In this document: piece after piece, positions 45,878-55,365 of the stretch | How the letters are laid out: every line of letters begins with the position of its first letter | Position numbering within the stretch: position 1 is the stretch's first letter | NCBI RefSeq assembly: GCF_023115425.1 | Contig: NZ_CP096032.1 | Coordinates: 1,550,001-1,614,000 of the forward strand | Direction: 5' to 3' | Source: Synechococcus sp. A10-1-5-1 | GTDB lineage: Bacteria > Cyanobacteriota > Cyanobacteriia > PCC-6307 > Cyanobiaceae | Length of the DNA: 64,000 bases | The notes under the pieces: model-generated | Databases searched by the model: none | What the model saw: only the letters and a program-made list of their open reading frames with translations | Told to the model about the DNA's origin: nothing | Position numbers and translations under genes: made by a program

Positions 45878-47380
45878 ATGCTGCGTTCCTTTACGGCGGC
45901 ACTCGCCGCATCCTGTCTGCTGGCGGGATGCCAAGGAACGGATGCCCAGGCCCTGACCCACCGGCCTGTGCCCGCGCCGCCGGTCGTCGATGGGGCCCAT
46001 CCGGTGCTCTGGGTGGCCCTGGCGGACCATCTGGGTGCGACCCCTCTTCAGCTGGTGGCAGCTGGCTCGACGTTGCAGCTCAGTGATGCCTCCGGGCGTC
46101 TCGGCAGTGCTCAGCGCTTCTCTTTCCGCTGGAGAACCCAGCCACTGCCCGAGACCCTGACAATTCGCCGTCGGGTGTTGGGGCCGTTCTCCAGCTTTGA
46201 GACGGCGGAGCAGGCCGCCTTGGCTTGGCGTCGTCTGGGTGTGGAGGCGGTGGTGGCCCACCCAGGGGAGTGGGAGGTCTGGGCCGATCCCGAGCGGCCT
46301 GTGCCTTCGGGGTATGGCTCGAAGGTTGAGGAAAAGGTTGTTAGTGAGGTGTTGACCCTGCAGGTCCAACGGCCCGACGGCTGGAGGGATCTCCAGGGGC
46401 CGGTTCGGCTTGAGGCCCCTGGTGGTCTGCGCTGGAACGGCGGTGTTTTCCAGGGGCCTTTCCGCCTGCAGCCGGATGCTTACGGGAGCTGGACGCTGGT
46501 GGAGGAGGTGCCGCTCGAGCGCTACCTCCAGGGCGTTGTCCCCCATGAGATCGGGGCCGGATCGCCGCCGGCCGCCCTGGCGGCTCAAGCGGTCTTGGCT
46601 CGGACCTGGGCTCTGGGCAATCAGCATCGCTTTGCCCTGGATGGCTATCACCTCTGCTCCGACACCCAATGTCAGGTCTACAGCGATCCACGCCAGGCCC
46701 GGGCCGGGGTGCAGCAGGCCATTCGAGCGACCGAGGGCCAGGTGCTGGCTTGGAAGGGGAAGCCAATTCATGCTGTGTATCACGCCAGCAACGGTGGGGT
46801 CAGTGCCAATGAGGACGAAGCCTGGTCCTTGCCTGAGCTGCCCTATCTCGAACCCGCCTTTGATCGGGCGGGGGGGGCACCGCAGGGGTTGTCCTTGCCT
46901 TTAACCCAGCGGCAGCAGGTGCGCTCCGTGTTGGGCGCGACCGCCGGTGTGTATGGCCAAAAGCATCCTTACTTCCGCTGGCAGCGGGTCCTGGGTCAGG
47001 AGACCTTTGCCCGTGCCCTCGGTGCGGGAGCTGCTGCCGTTGGATCCCCGGTGCAACCGGTTGTGTTGGAGCGGGGCCCCAGTGGCCGAGTGGTTCGTTT
47101 GGCCCTCCGGGGTCCTTTGGGTGAGCGAGTGCTGGTCCGGGATGCCATCCGCCGCACCCTGCGCCGCCTGCCCAGCACCCTGTTTGTGATCGAACCGGCC
47201 GGGGCGGGCCTTTGGCGCTTTGAGGGAGGCGGTTTTGGCCATGGCGCTGGTTTGTCGCAAGCCGGCGCCATTGATCTGGGTGGGCGCGGTTGGAGCGTCA
47301 AGCAGATCCTTCGGCACTACTACCCGGGAACGGAGTTGGTCCCCCTTCCGTCATTAGGGGCTTTGAAGGGGGGCTCTTAG
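45878..47380 (+). CDS. SpoIID/LytB-domain lipoprotein
   Basis: The 500-aa protein starts with a signal peptide ending in a lipobox (SCLLAGC), so it is likely a membrane-bound envelope protein. The SpoIID domain, a peptidoglycan glycan-stranding lytic enzyme in Bacillus sporulation, spans about residues 190-480: LERYLQGVVPHEIGAGSPPAALAAQAVLARTW and the C-terminal GGGFGHGAGLSQAGAIDL are the diagnostic stretches. The conserved Glu of the VPHEIG motif is present. Role in this cyanobacterium is unknown; cell-wall remodelling is likely. It is followed 24 nt later by the lipid glycosyltransferase. Confidence 0.88.
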   Translation: MLRSFTAALAASCLLAGCQGTDAQALTHRPVPAPPVVDGAHPVLWVALADHLGATPLQLVAAGSTLQLSDASGRLGSAQRFSFRWRTQPLPETLTIRRRVLGPFSSFETAEQAALAWRRLGVEAVVAHPGEWEVWADPERPVPSGYGSKVEEKVVSEVLTLQVQRPDGWRDLQGPVRLEAPGGLRWNGGVFQGPFRLQPDAYGSWTLVEEVPLERYLQGVVPHEIGAGSPPAALAAQAVLARTWALGNQHRFALDGYHLCSDTQCQVYSDPRQARAGVQQAIRATEGQVLAWKGKPIHAVYHASNGGVSANEDEAWSLPELPYLEPAFDRAGGAPQGLSLPLTQRQQVRSVLGATAGVYGQKHPYFRWQRVLGQETFARALGAGAAAVGSPVQPVVLERGPSGRVVRLALRGPLGERVLVRDAIRRTLRRLPSTLFVIEPAGAGLWRFEGGGFGHGAGLSQAGAIDLGGRGWSVKQILRHYYPGTELVPLPSLGALKGGS

Positions 47381-47404
47381 AGTCCGCACATCCTTGGGAT
47401 CGCC

Positions 47405-48730
47405 ATGGCCGCTGGGGGCACAGCCACAGGAGCGCGCCGACTACAGGCCTCCCTGTTCCTCGTCTGTTGCTGCGCCGCGGCAGCAGTGCCCCATGGGCTG
47501 CCGGCGGCTCAGGCCTTGTGGCCTGCCACGGCCTTGACCTTGCTGCTGGGTTTCTACGTCCTGCGCGCAGTCTTTCTTCCTGCTTTCCGCGGCGCTCAGG
47601 CGGAGAGCCCTGCCGCTTTGGAGAACTGGCCAGCGGTTGATCTTGTGGTGGCGGCCCGCGATGAGGAGGCGGTGATCGGTCGCTTGGTCGAGCGCCTGGC
47701 CGCCCTGAGCTACCCGGCGGACCGTCTCAAGATCTGGATCGTTGACGATGGCAGTGAAGACCGGACCCCAGAGGTCCTGACGGCATACCAGGCCCGCTTC
47801 CCTCAGCTCCAGGTCTTGCGCCGTCCTCGTGATGCCGGCGGCGGAAAGTCGGGAGCGCTGAATGCGGTGCTGCCCAACCTGCAGGGGCGTTGGTTGCTGG
47901 TGCTGGATGCCGATGCCCAGTTGCAACCAGATGTGCTGGAGCGGCTGGTCCGTTTTGCCGAACAGGGCGGCTGGTCAGCCGTTCAGCTGCGCAAGTCCGT
48001 GGTGAATCCAGACCTCAACTGGTTGACCCGGGCCCAGGCCATGGAAATGGCCCTGGATGCCGTCATTCAGCAGGGGCGTCTGCTTTCAGGCGGAGTCGTG
48101 GAGCTGCGCGGCAATGGTCAATTGCTCCAACGCGAGGCGGTGCTCAGTTGCGAAGGCTTCAACGAAGCCACCGTGACCGATGACCTCGATCTGAGTTTCC
48201 GCCTGCTGGTCCAGCAGCAACCGGTCGCCCTGCTCTGGGACCCGCCCGTGCAAGAGGAGGCCGTGACCGCCTGGAGTGCCCTCTGGCGTCAGCGCCAGCG
48301 TTGGGCCGAGGGTGGGTTGCAGCGTTTCTTCGACTATTGGCCCCAGCTCACCGGGAGTGAGGTGCCCGTGGTCCGCAAGCTTGATCTCAGCTGCTTTTTC
48401 CTGCTGCAGTACGCCTTGCCTGTGATGGCCGCCGCCGATGCGCTGACCGCGCTGATGACGCGAACCTCGCCCCTGAGCTGGCCCCTCTCGTTCGTGGCCT
48501 TTGGTCTTTCGGGTGGAGCGATCTTGGTGGGCTGCTCGCGCCGCTCAGAGGGGCCGGACTTGCCTTCGATGGGACCGATCAACCTGGCCTGGGGTATCGC
48601 CTATCTGGGCCATTGGTTTGTGGTGATCCCGTACACCACTCTGCGGATGGCGTTGCTGCCGAAGCGCCTGGTTTGGGCCAAGACGCTGCATGTGGGTGCC
48701 GAGCCTGACCCTGATCAAGCGGCGGCTTGA
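47405..48730 (+). CDS. Membrane glycosyltransferase family 2, probable monoglucosyldiacylglycerol synthase
   Basis: The 441-aa protein has two membrane segments near the N-terminus, a GT2 domain, and three to four C-terminal membrane helices. GT2 motifs are DLVVAARDEEAVIGRLV, VDDGSEDRTP, GGGKSGALN, the DADA metal site, VTDDLDLSFR and the QRQRWAEGG (Q/RxxRW) motif. The arrangement and the QLRKSVVNPDLNWLTRAQAMEMALDA stretch resemble Synechocystis Sll1377, the enzyme that makes monoglucosyldiacylglycerol, precursor of thylakoid galactolipid. Cellulose-synthase-like activity is the alternative. Its stop overlaps convergent dnaX by 16 nt. Confidence 0.7.
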   Translation: MAAGGTATGARRLQASLFLVCCCAAAAVPHGLPAAQALWPATALTLLLGFYVLRAVFLPAFRGAQAESPAALENWPAVDLVVAARDEEAVIGRLVERLAALSYPADRLKIWIVDDGSEDRTPEVLTAYQARFPQLQVLRRPRDAGGGKSGALNAVLPNLQGRWLLVLDADAQLQPDVLERLVRFAEQGGWSAVQLRKSVVNPDLNWLTRAQAMEMALDAVIQQGRLLSGGVVELRGNGQLLQREAVLSCEGFNEATVTDDLDLSFRLLVQQQPVALLWDPPVQEEAVTAWSALWRQRQRWAEGGLQRFFDYWPQLTGSEVPVVRKLDLSCFFLLQYALPVMAAADALTALMTRTSPLSWPLSFVAFGLSGGAILVGCSRRSEGPDLPSMGPINLAWGIAYLGHWFVVIPYTTLRMALLPKRLVWAKTLHVGAEPDPDQAAA

Positions 48731-50604
48731 TCGTCTCCTAATTCCGGCAGTGGGTCCTGCAGGTCAACCACTTCGCCGTTAAAGAAATCAGCCAGTCGCT
48801 TCGCCTGGTCGTCGATTAACCCATGGGGCTGCCGTGCTGGAGCCGGGGCTGCAACGGCTGGGCTGGGTTCAGGAGCGGGTGACTGTGGCGCCGGTGCGGG
48901 TGCTGGTGCAGCGGTTGGTGCGGTCTGCGTTGGAGCAGGAGTCTGAGCTGCCGTAGCGGCAGGGGTTTGGCTCGCCGGCGTTGGTGTTTCTCTGACCGGG
49001 GCTTGGGGTGCAGGAGTTGATTCGCTGGCTGCTGCTGGCACGGCTTGAGGCGGCGGAGCGGCACCGGCTTCCAGAACAACCTGCCTGGGGCTGCCCAGAG
49101 CCGAGGCGACCGCTTTCTCCAGAAGGGGCAAGCGGCTCTGCACCATGGCGGTCCAGTTGCCGGCCACTTGGACGACCGCGCGCTGATTGTCCAGGCGGGC
49201 TAGAGAGGCTTGCTGGGAGAGGAGCATCCGGGTGGAGGGCAGCTCCAGTCCTGCCAAGATCTGCTGCCAGAGGGCGGCCAGGTCGGGTGCCTCGGCGCTT
49301 GGTGCCGCTGCAGGCTCTGGGGCGGGAACCGCTGCTGAAGTTGCCTGGACGGCGGGTTCCGGGGCCGGCGGGGCGGGAGCGGGTACTGCCGGAGCAGGTG
49401 AGGCTGGGACTGGAGCGACAGCGGTAGGGGGCGCCGCCGGTGTGGGCGCGCTGATGGCCGCAGCCGGCCGTTGGCTCGCCGCGGTGGTGGTGGCGGTGGC
49501 CTGGGCGGCGGGTTCAGCCAGCAGACCCAGCAAGAGAACCTCGAGCCAGAGCCGGGGTTGAACGCTCTGGCGCAGTTGCTGCTCGCTTCCTTTGAGTTGG
49601 GCTTGCCAGCGCAGCAATTTCGCTTTGCCGAGGCTGCGGGCGAGAGTCGGCAATTCGCCTCGGGTCTGCGGCGAGAAACTCGTGAGTTCCAGGCGGTCGG
49701 GGGCGACGCCGGCGAGCACCAGGTCGCGCAGCAGGCCGGCCATCCCCTGCAGGACCGCCCCGGGCTCACGGCCGCGTTCCAGCAGGTTGCGGATCGCTTC
49801 AATCACCCCGAGTGGCTCGGCCCCCGCCAGGGCCTGAGCCAGTTGCAGAAGCTCTTGCTCGGGCACGGCTCCGAGCAATTCCCAGACCGCCATCGGCTCG
49901 ACGGGGCCTGGCAGCAAGCTCAGCTGATCCAGCAGGCTTTCGGCGTCCCGTAGACCCCCCTGCGCCCGCTGGGCCACCACATGGAGGGCTTCCGGCGTGA
50001 TCTGGATGTCTTCTTGCTCGGCGATCCAGCACAGGTGCTGCTCAAGAGCATCCAGGGGAATCCGCCGGTAGTCGAAGCGCTGACAGCGGCTGAGGATCGT
50101 TGGGAGGACCCGTTGTGGGTCAGTGGTCGCTAGGACAAACACCACCCGCGGGGGCGGTTCCTCGAGGGTTTTCAGGAGGGCGTTAAAAGCTGCGGTGGAG
50201 AGCATGTGGCACTCGTCCACCACATAGACCTTCCAGCGGGCCTGAACCGGGGCGAACCGAGAGCGTTCAATCAGCTCGCGGATGTTGTCGACCCCCGTGT
50301 TGGAGGCGGCGTCGATCTCGATGACATCGAGGGCGTTGCCGTTGGCGATGGAGGTGCAGAGCTCACAGGTGCCGCAGGGCTCTGGCGTCGGGCCGTCTGA
50401 GCTCAGGCAATTGAGGGAGCGCGCCAGGATCCGGGCGCTGGATGTTTTCCCGGTCCCGCGCGGGCCACTGAAGAGGTAGGCGGGCGCAATTCGCCCGGAG
50501 CGCAGGGCATTGCCAAGGGTCGCGGCGATCGTCTCCTGCCCCACAAGCTGGTCAAACCGCTGAGGGCGGTACTTGTGGTGGAGCGGTTGGTAGGCGGCCG
50601 GCAT
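48715..50604 (-). CDS. dnaX: DNA polymerase III subunit gamma/tau
   Basis: Clamp-loader ATPase. The 629-aa protein has QPLHHKYRPQRFDQLVGQE at the N-terminus, Walker A SGPRGTGKTSSAR, a zinc site with CGTCELC, Walker B VDECHMLS and the SRC motif in ILSRCQRF. After domain III (about residue 370) there is a long Ala/Pro-rich tau-like linker and a C-terminal domain. No intein interrupts the ATPase, although DnaX inteins occur in some cyanobacteria. Whether a short gamma form is made by frameshifting cannot be seen. It follows the LRAT-like gene by 9 nt. Confidence 0.95.
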   Translation of the reverse strand: MPAAYQPLHHKYRPQRFDQLVGQETIAATLGNALRSGRIAPAYLFSGPRGTGKTSSARILARSLNCLSSDGPTPEPCGTCELCTSIANGNALDVIEIDAASNTGVDNIRELIERSRFAPVQARWKVYVVDECHMLSTAAFNALLKTLEEPPPRVVFVLATTDPQRVLPTILSRCQRFDYRRIPLDALEQHLCWIAEQEDIQITPEALHVVAQRAQGGLRDAESLLDQLSLLPGPVEPMAVWELLGAVPEQELLQLAQALAGAEPLGVIEAIRNLLERGREPGAVLQGMAGLLRDLVLAGVAPDRLELTSFSPQTRGELPTLARSLGKAKLLRWQAQLKGSEQQLRQSVQPRLWLEVLLLGLLAEPAAQATATTTAASQRPAAAISAPTPAAPPTAVAPVPASPAPAVPAPAPPAPEPAVQATSAAVPAPEPAAAPSAEAPDLAALWQQILAGLELPSTRMLLSQQASLARLDNQRAVVQVAGNWTAMVQSRLPLLEKAVASALGSPRQVVLEAGAAPPPQAVPAAASESTPAPQAPVRETPTPASQTPAATAAQTPAPTQTAPTAAPAPAPAPQSPAPEPSPAVAAPAPARQPHGLIDDQAKRLADFFNGEVVDLQDPLPELGDDQAAA

Positions 50605-50613
50605 GGCTGGAGG

Positions 50614-51318
50614 CTACTGGCCCTCGACCCCTGTGTTCGGGTTTGAATCCTGCTGGCGATCTGTCAGGAGTTGCTCGAGCTCGGCTTCGATCTCCTCCAC
50701 CTCACTGAGCTGATCCGCAAGGGTTTGGGCGGCCAGGCGCAGGCGTTGAAATTGGGGCTGTGCGTCTCCGTGGCCCCAGCGCTCCTCGGCCCGTGCCAGC
50801 TCGGTTTCCAATTTGGTTTGCAGCTTCAACCGCAGGGCATCGAGTTGCTCGAGGCTGCGCCTGACAAGTTCACGTCCCTTCTCCAGCTGGCTGGGTTCCA
50901 GGCGCAGGCCTTGACGTAGCAGCACCTTGGCGCCGGTCAGGACGGCGGCCGGCATGAATTGTCCGAGTGCTAAGGCTCCCCAGCTGCCGGCCTGGAGAGC
51001 CTCTTCAACCTGGGCGCTGCGGTGTCGTCCGGTTTTGCACCAATGGGCGAAGTGCTCGCAGTTGTTGAACAGCAAGTTGTAGTTCTGCTCCCCCAGGCGC
51101 CCCATGGCACGGCGCAGGGTCTGCCCTGCCGGCAGGCAGTCACCCTCGGCATAGGACACCACCGAGAGGGGTTGGCCGCGGCTGAACTCCTCGAGGGGGC
51201 TGCGCAGAATCTCGCGGCCTTCGAGGTAGTGGGCGACGCTGCCGTCTCCGAGGTCGACGCCGTGATGATTGAACAGGCCGTGCCGCCGCGGCACCTGAAG
51301 GTGATCAGCGGCAGCCAT
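50614..51318 (-). CDS. LRAT-domain (NlpC/P60-like) protein
   Basis: The 234-aa protein has the permuted papain fold of the lecithin:retinol acyltransferase family. RHGLFNHHGVDLGDGSVAHY holds the catalytic His, and NLLFNNCEHFAHWCK holds the nucleophilic Cys, about 70 residues later. A hydrophobic stretch (ALALGQFMPAAVLTGAKVLL) follows, then a long coiled-coil tail (LQTKLETELARAEERW, LADQLSEVEEIEAELEQLL). Acyltransferase or cysteine-peptidase activity is possible. It lies between clpX (6 nt) and dnaX (9 nt) in one apparent transcript, an unexpected place for such a protein. Confidence 0.82.
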   Translation of the reverse strand: MAAADHLQVPRRHGLFNHHGVDLGDGSVAHYLEGREILRSPLEEFSRGQPLSVVSYAEGDCLPAGQTLRRAMGRLGEQNYNLLFNNCEHFAHWCKTGRHRSAQVEEALQAGSWGALALGQFMPAAVLTGAKVLLRQGLRLEPSQLEKGRELVRRSLEQLDALRLKLQTKLETELARAEERWGHGDAQPQFQRLRLAAQTLADQLSEVEEIEAELEQLLTDRQQDSNPNTGVEGQ

Positions 51319-51324
51319 GGGGCC

Positions 51325-52677
51325 CTAGGCCGATTCCTGTTGCGCGGGCTCGCTCCCGGGAAGGGGCAGCACTTTGGCTTGGGTGCGCTCCTCCACCAGC
51401 GCTCGGGTCACGGTGAAAGCCTTGGTGCTCTTGTCCGAGGGCAGGTCGTACATCAGATCGAGCATCAACTCTTCGACGATCCCGCGCAATGCCCGGGCAC
51501 CGGTCTTGCGGCGGTGGGCTTCGGCGGCGATGGCTTCAACGGCCCCGGGTTCAAACTCCAGCCGCACGTCATCCATGCTCAGCAGGGTCTGGAACTGTTT
51601 CACCAGAGCATCACGGGGCTCGGTGAGGATGGCCTCCAGCGCATGGCTATCCAGGGGCTCGAGCACGGCATTGACCGGCATGCGACCAATGAATTCGGGA
51701 ATGAGGCCGTACTTGACCAGGTCATCGGGCTCCAGGTGGCGGAGGACCTGAGCGGCCTGTTGATCTTTGCTCTGCCGGCCGCGGCGTCCGCCTTCGGGCA
51801 TGAAGCCGATGGCATTGCGGCCCATTCGGCGTTGGACCACATCATCGAGGCCCACGAAGGCGCCACCGCAGATGAACAGGATCTGGCTGGTGTCGATTTG
51901 GATGCAGTCCTGATAGGGATGCTTGCGACCCCCTTGGGGGGGGACGTTGGCCACGGTGCCCTCGAGCAGTTTCAGCAGGGCTTGCTGAACCCCTTCCCCT
52001 GAGACATCACGGGTGATCGATGGGTTTTCGCTCTTGCGGGCGATCTTGTCGATCTCATCGATGTAGATGATTCCCCGCTGGGCTTGATCGACGTCCAGGT
52101 CAGCCTTCTGTAGAAGCCGCAGCAGGATGTTCTCGACGTCCTCCCCGACGTAGCCAGCCTCGGTGAGGGTCGTGGCATCGGCCACGGCGAAGGGGACATC
52201 CAGCAGCTCGGCCAGGGTCTGAGCCAGCAGGGTTTTGCCGCTACCCGTGGGTCCGATCAGGAGGATGTTGCTCTTGTGCAGTTTGGTGGCGGTTTCGTTG
52301 CTCTCACCCTTGCCGTCGCCTTGCCAGGCCAGGCGCTTGTAGTGGTTGTAGACCGCGACGGAGAGGGTCTTCTTCGCTTCTTCTTGCCCCACGACCTGGC
52401 CGTCGAGGTGGGCCTTGATCTCTTGGGGCTTGGGAATCTCCGCCAGTGTCGGAGCTGGTTTGCTGGTTTTCTTGGCGGGGGCTTTGCCTTTGGCTTCCTG
52501 GGGTTGGCGGCCAGCGCCGGCACCATGGCCTTCAACCAGCTCTTCGTCGAGGATCTCGTTGCAGAGATCGATGCACTCGTCGCAGATGTAGACGCCAGGG
52601 CCGGCGATCAGTTTGCGCACCTGATCCTGCGACTTCCCGCAGAACGAGCACTTCAGGTGGGCGTCGAACTTGGCCAT
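51325..52677 (-). CDS. clpX: ATP-dependent Clp protease ATP-binding subunit ClpX
   Basis: AAA+ unfoldase that feeds ClpP. The 450-aa protein begins with a C4 zinc-binding domain ([10 protein letters not shown]...CDECIDLC), then a Gly/Ala/Lys-rich linker, Walker A GPTGSGKT near residue 145, Walker [11 protein letters not shown], and the sensor-2 region [11 protein letters not shown]. The IGF loop that docks on ClpP is not obvious by eye. It follows clpP by 101 nt. Confidence 0.97.
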   Translation of the reverse strand: MAKFDAHLKCSFCGKSQDQVRKLIAGPGVYICDECIDLCNEILDEELVEGHGAGAGRQPQEAKGKAPAKKTSKPAPTLAEIPKPQEIKAHLDGQVVGQEEAKKTLSVAVYNHYKRLAWQGDGKGESNETATKLHKSNILLIGPTGSGKTLLAQTLAELLDVPFAVADATTLTEAGYVGEDVENILLRLLQKADLDVDQAQRGIIYIDEIDKIARKSENPSITRDVSGEGVQQALLKLLEGTVANVPPQGGRKHPYQDCIQIDTSQILFICGGAFVGLDDVVQRRMGRNAIGFMPEGGRRGRQSKDQQAAQVLRHLEPDDLVKYGLIPEFIGRMPVNAVLEPLDSHALEAILTEPRDALVKQFQTLLSMDDVRLEFEPGAVEAIAAEAHRRKTGARALRGIVEELMLDLMYDLPSDKSTKAFTVTRALVEERTQAKVLPLPGSEPAQQESA

Positions 52678-52778
52678 CGGGCAAGGGCTGTGGCGGCGTG
52701 GAGCGGGAGGGCTTCGGGGCGGTGTCCCGAAACTTCAGGATCGGTGCGATCCAGCGCTTCGTCAGCCGTCCTTAAGGA

Positions 52779-53459
52779 TCAAACCGGGGTCGTATCGGTG
52801 ACGACACGATCGATTAGGCCGTATTGAACCGCTTCTGCCGGGGAAAGGAAGTAGTCGCGGTCGGTGTCTTCCGCGATTTTGTCCAACGGTTGGCCGGTGT
52901 GTTCAGCCATGAGGCCGTTGAGGGTCTCCTTCAGATACAGGATTTCTTTGGCCTGGATCTCGATGTCCACGGCTTGGCCCTGGGCGCCGCCCAGGGGTTG
53001 GTGGATCATGATCCGCGCATTGGGTAGCGCCAGTCGCTTGCCCTTGGTGCCGCCCGAGAGCAGGAAGGCACCCATCGAAGCCGCCAGGCCGTAGCAAATG
53101 GTGACGACGTCAGGTGCGACCTGTTGCATGGTGTCGTAGATCGCCAGACCAGCCGTCACCGACCCACCGGGGGAGTTGATGTAGATCTGAATGTCCTTCT
53201 CAGGGTCCTCAGCCTCCAGGAACAGGAGCTGGGCGACCAAAGCGTCGGCGACTTGATCGTCGATCCCGCTCCCGAGGAAGATGATTCGCTCCCGTAGGAG
53301 ACGGGAATAGATGTCAAAGGCCCGTTCGCCTCGGCCGGACTGCTCAACCACGGTGGGGAGCACGCCCGGGGCAGCGGACGGACCCGTGAAAATCGACGAA
53401 TGGGGCCCTTGGCCCAGCCAGCGGTTCTGGATTGGATGAGCAGTGCTGGCGTTGATCAC
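52779..53459 (-). CDS. clpP: ATP-dependent Clp protease proteolytic subunit
   Basis: Serine protease of 226 aa. The catalytic Ser is in [15 protein letters not shown], the His in [10 protein letters not shown], and the Asp in the [11 protein letters not shown] segment. The N-terminus ([21 protein letters not shown]) follows a leader of about 30 residues that may be processed. It lies between tig (38 nt upstream) and clpX, the standard tig-clpP-clpX order. Other Clp paralogues exist in cyanobacteria; none is visible here. Confidence 0.96.
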   Translation of the reverse strand: MINASTAHPIQNRWLGQGPHSSIFTGPSAAPGVLPTVVEQSGRGERAFDIYSRLLRERIIFLGSGIDDQVADALVAQLLFLEAEDPEKDIQIYINSPGGSVTAGLAIYDTMQQVAPDVVTICYGLAASMGAFLLSGGTKGKRLALPNARIMIHQPLGGAQGQAVDIEIQAKEILYLKETLNGLMAEHTGQPLDKIAEDTDRDYFLSPAEAVQYGLIDRVVTDTTPV

Positions 53460-53497
53460 TCGGCCGGACTGGAGTCAGTCCGGCCAATCTATGGGGA

Positions 53498-54940
53498 TCA
53501 GGCCTCGGTGGTGGCCGCCTTGGCGTCGTCAGCCTTGGCTTTTTTCTTGGCAGTGCCCTTGGCCTTGGGCTGGTCCTCGCCGGCCTCAGCCGCCTTCTCA
53601 GTGATGGTGGAGTTGCTCTCCAGCCAACCCAGGAGCTTCTCGCGCATCAGGTCTTCCTGAACCGCCTGGCGCAGGCGGTCAGGATCAATGCGGGAGCTGT
53701 CGCTGAAGCCGCGGCTCAGTTCCTTGACCTTGGCGTCAATTTCGCTGGTCTCGAGCTCTAGCTTCTCGGCGGAGGCCAGGGCCTTGAGGGCCAGGCTGCG
53801 CTTGAGGCGCTCCTCGGCTTCAGGGCGAGAGGTCTCGCGCAGGCTCTGGATCAGCTGAGGCGTGAACAGTTTCTTGACGTCCATTCCCTGCTGAGCGAGT
53901 TGGCCAGCGGTTTGTTCGAGCAGGGTGACGATCTCCTCTTGGACGAGGGTCTCGGGCAGTTCAACCTCCAGTTGCTCGACCAGGGCGGCGAGCAGGGCGT
54001 CATGGCGATTGGACTGGTGGCGACGCTCGGCGTCCTCCTTCAGGCGGGTTTCCAGATCACTGCGGAGTTCGGCCAGGGTTTGCTTGTCGCTGGCTTGCTG
54101 GGCAAAGGCGTCATCGAGGGCAGGGAGTTCGCGGCCCTTGAGTTCGCTCAGGGTGATTTCGAAGCTGGCTTTGCGGCCAGCGGCGTCTTCCTGGGCGTAG
54201 TCCTCCGGGAACTGGCAATCGATGGTCTTGCTGTCGCCTGCCTTCATGCCGATGACCCCTTCCACAAAGCCGGGGATCATGCGGCCGTCTTCCAGTTCCA
54301 CTTCCATGGCGTCACCGCTGCCGCCTTCGATGGCTTCGCCGTTGTCGCTGTAGGTGCCCTTGAAGCTCAGTACGGCCACATCACCGGAGGCGGCGGCTCG
54401 GCCTTCGACCGGCACCAGGGTGGCCATCTGACGGCGGGACTGCTCGATCAGTTCGTCGACGCGAGCCGGATCAAAGCTGACGGATTCGGCTTCGGCCTTG
54501 AGGCCTTTGGTGCTCTTGAGCGTCGGAGTGGGCTCCACATCCATCTCGAGGGTCAAGGTGAGCTCTTGACCGGGCTCAAAGCGCTCGAGCAGGGATTCGA
54601 AGCCGCCGTCGAGGGCGGGTTGGCCGATGGCCGGGATGTCGGCTTGCTTGAGGGCGTCTTTGAAAACGCTGTCCACCAGGGACTCGAGCGCGGTCGCCCG
54701 AATCTGCAGAGGGCCGATTTGCTGCATCAGTACGGCCCGGGGCACCTTGCCTTTGCGGAAGCCGGGGAGTTTGACGCTGCGGCTCAGCTTCTCAACGGCG
54801 GCGTTATGGCTTCCTTGGGTGCGCTCCCCAGGAACGGCAATCTCGATCGCCATTCGGCTGCCGGGACGGGCGCTGGTGCTCAGCTTCAGGTCTGCCTGTT
54901 TGGCAGTGGCTTTGCTGGCGGTGCTAGCGGCAGGGCTCAT
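53498..54940 (-). CDS. tig: Trigger factor
   Basis: Ribosome-associated chaperone and prolyl isomerase. The 480-aa protein has the ribosome-binding signature in [15 protein letters not shown], an FKBP-like domain near the middle ([22 protein letters not shown]), a helical C-terminal domain and a Lys/Ala-rich tail. The ATG at 54940 adds about 19 unconserved residues before [20 protein letters not shown]; a shorter form is possible. First gene of the tig-clpP-clpX run. Confidence 0.95.
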   Translation of the reverse strand: MSPAASTASKATAKQADLKLSTSARPGSRMAIEIAVPGERTQGSHNAAVEKLSRSVKLPGFRKGKVPRAVLMQQIGPLQIRATALESLVDSVFKDALKQADIPAIGQPALDGGFESLLERFEPGQELTLTLEMDVEPTPTLKSTKGLKAEAESVSFDPARVDELIEQSRRQMATLVPVEGRAAASGDVAVLSFKGTYSDNGEAIEGGSGDAMEVELEDGRMIPGFVEGVIGMKAGDSKTIDCQFPEDYAQEDAAGRKASFEITLSELKGRELPALDDAFAQQASDKQTLAELRSDLETRLKEDAERRHQSNRHDALLAALVEQLEVELPETLVQEEIVTLLEQTAGQLAQQGMDVKKLFTPQLIQSLRETSRPEAEERLKRSLALKALASAEKLELETSEIDAKVKELSRGFSDSSRIDPDRLRQAVQEDLMREKLLGWLESNSTITEKAAEAGEDQPKAKGTAKKKAKADDAKAATTEA

Positions 54941-55365
54941 GGATGCGATCGAGACGTCGGGCCGAACAGTCGGCTAGGGCAGCCCACGATCCTAAGTAGT
55001 CACCTGTGACGAGCTCCAACAGGCCTGTTCGAGGTCGGCCCTGGCGGCGTATTGTCTTAACAAGAACCAGTGACCTGAAGAGCTTTGTCGCGGTGTCTGC
55101 TCAGGCCCCGCACAGATGTTGCAAGTCGTGCATCCGTCTTTCCCGGGATGCGCCGTCGCTCGCTTTCCTCGGTATTGGGCTCGTCGATCGCACTACCCGT
55201 TGATTTGCCGCTTCACTCCTTTTCTCCTCTGACCTCCATCTCTTAATTGGCGCTCAAGACTCGGCGTTCCTCTAACTGCTCCCCCTCCGCTTGACAGATC
55301 TGGCTTCTTGCTGAGGCCCAGTTCAGATCTCAGGCCATCGAGCTCAACTTCTTTTTGCACCTCCG
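54941..55365. other. Longest gene-free interval: divergent tig and asd upstream region
   Basis: 425 nt between the divergent tig and asd starts. It holds a -10-like TAGGAT on the minus strand (54994-54989) and the inverted repeat GTCAC-CT-GTGAC (54999-55010) beside it, both facing tig. On the plus side a consensus-like TTGACA lies at 55291-55296 but without a -10 at the right distance. A 32-codon ORF from 55149 shows no conservation signal. I see no tRNA, known small RNA, or clear terminator. Confidence 0.6.
54989..55010 (-). promoter_or_regulatory. Candidate tig promoter with inverted repeat
   Basis: TAGGAT (complement of 54989-54994) lies 49 nt upstream of the tig ATG, and GTCAC-CT-GTGAC (54999-55010) sits where a -35 or operator would be. 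No good -35 sequence is present. Pattern-based only; it may mark regulation of tig-clpP-clpX. Confidence 0.3.

Noticed and set aside
49000-49560. Intein or frameshift element in dnaX
   Set aside because: The ATPase domain is continuous and the Ala/Pro-rich tail is normal for tau; no intein blocks are seen.
55149-55247. 32-codon ORF between tig and asd
   Set aside because: No ribosome-binding site or sign of coding composition; the frame is too short to judge.
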